A stretch of 5,757 bases of DNA. Source: Frankia sp. Lineage in GTDB: Bacteria; Actinomycetota; Actinomycetes; Frankiales; Frankiaceae. How positions within the stretch are numbered: the stretch's first letter is position 1; every line of letters begins with the position of its first letter. Both the position numbers and the translations under genes were made by a program. The stretch covers positions 1 to 5,757 of the forward strand of contig JADGHD010000341.1 in assembly GCA_019689615.1 (NCBI GenBank), read 5' to 3'. The notes under the pieces are model-generated. The model had not been told where the DNA came from, made no database searches, and saw only the letters and a list, made by a program, of their open reading frames with translations. Shown here in pieces: positions 5,293-5,757 of the stretch.

Positions 5293-5757
5293 ATGGCAAC
5301 GCTCGCCCGGTGGTGCTTTCAGCACCGTCGGACCGTCCTGATCGCCTGGCTGGTGGCCCTCGTCGGCCTTGGCCTTGCCGCCCGCGTCATTGGTGACGAC
5401 TACAAGGACGCGTTCTCGCTCCCCGACACCGACTCCCAGGCCGCCTACGACCTGCTGGCCGAGGAGTTCCCGGTCGCCTCCGGCGAGACCGCCTCGATCG
5501 TGCTGCACGCCCGGTCCGGCACCCTGCAGGACGCCGAGCTGCGCGGGCCGGCGACCGAGATGCTGGACAGGCTGGCCGCGCTGCCACGGGTGGCCAGCGT
5601 GGCCAGCCCCTACGACGCCGACGGCGCCGCCCAGATCAGCGCGGACAACCGGACCGCGTTCGCCACGGTGACGGTCGACGGTCAGGTCACCGACCTGACC
5701 GCGGCCGCGGTCCGGGCGCTCGGGGGCCGGGCTGGTATACACATCAGACGCTGCCGA
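5293..5757 (+). CDS. MMPL-family (RND superfamily) transporter, N-terminal part only
   Basis: The first 145 or so residues of a large membrane exporter are present. They show a short basic start (ARWCFQHRR), a first membrane helix at about 14-34, then the start of the first external domain: DDYKDAFSLPDTDSQAAYDLL followed by EEFPVASGETASIVLHA and LPRVASVASPYDADG, typical of actinobacterial MMPL proteins of roughly 700 or more residues. The family uses the proton gradient to export lipids or drugs across the inner membrane. The substrate is unknown; HpnN-type hopanoid transport also belongs to the RND superfamily, but nothing here points to it. The divergent TetR gene and twin operator suggest ligand-induced expression. 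The gene runs off the right edge. Its final residues (from about 146, GRAGIHIRRCR) are not real: the last 22 bases match sequencing adapter, so genomic sequence ends at or before 5735. Confidence 0.88.
   Translation, partial: MATLARWCFQHRRTVLIAWLVALVGLGLAARVIGDDYKDAFSLPDTDSQAAYDLLAEEFPVASGETASIVLHARSGTLQDAELRGPATEMLDRLAALPRVASVASPYDADGAAQISADNRTAFATVTVDGQVTDLTAAAVRALGGRAGIHIRRCR
5736..5757 (+). other. residual Nextera adapter sequence at contig end
   Basis: TATACACATC, one base, then GACGCTGCCGA match the reverse complement of the Nextera read-1 transposon adapter at 21 of 22 positions; only the base at 5746 differs (A for T). The eight preceding bases (5728-5735) match the mosaic end CTGTCTCT at 4 of 8, with G at all four mismatches, so the adapter may begin at 5728 with miscalls. 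The orientation is that of a read running out of the insert, as expected at a right-hand contig end. This is not biological sequence. Confidence 0.88.

Noticed and set aside
5242..5742. 166-codon minus-strand frame opposite the MMPL gene
   Set aside because: Antisense to a well-recognised MMPL N-terminus, and its own start lies inside the adapter-derived end.
1..5757. tRNA, rRNA, CRISPR array, insertion sequence or new defence system
   Set aside because: No spaced direct repeats, transposase motifs, terminal inverted repeats with target duplications, or RNA gene signatures were seen; all clear genes belong to known families.

Overview
The window looks like a short contig from a very GC-rich actinomycete. 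G and C strongly dominate third codon positions, several genes start with GTG behind clear GGAGG-type ribosome sites, and there are hopanoid-type squalene genes, an MMPL transporter and a TetR regulator. Frankia or a relative is a reasonable guess but an inference.

Layout. Positions 1-2097 (minus strand) are the start of a squalene/hopanoid operon in the order hpnC, hpnD, then the first 29 codons of a third gene cut off by the window edge (hpnE would be expected). Adjacent genes overlap as GTGA and ATGA, so the three are probably translationally coupled. In the known pathway HpnD joins two farnesyl diphosphates into presqualene diphosphate, HpnC turns this into hydroxysqualene and HpnE reduces it to squalene. 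Upstream, also on the minus strand, is a classical short-chain dehydrogenase (2332-3162). It is separated from hpnC by 234 bp that include a GC hairpin.

A gene-free stretch (3163-3637) contains a hairpin and an 8-bp inverted repeat. It is followed by a DUF192 (UPF0127) protein with a lipoprotein-like signal (minus strand, ends 3638), whose only canonical in-frame start lies 157 bp inside the upstream tetR-family gene (4258-5112, minus). tetR is divergent from an MMPL-family transporter (5293 to the right edge, plus strand). The 180 bp between them hold two near-identical 20-bp palindromes, very probably the operators through which the TetR protein controls itself and the transporter.

Both ends of the window look technical. 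The last 22 bases match the reverse complement of the Nextera read-1 transposon adapter at 21 of 22 positions, so the last residues of the transporter are artificial. The first 64 bases contain only G and C, including 18 C in a row, which fits a poly-G read artefact. I see no RNA gene, insertion sequence, CRISPR array or clearly new system. The twin operator and the odd DUF192 start are the most interesting biological points.
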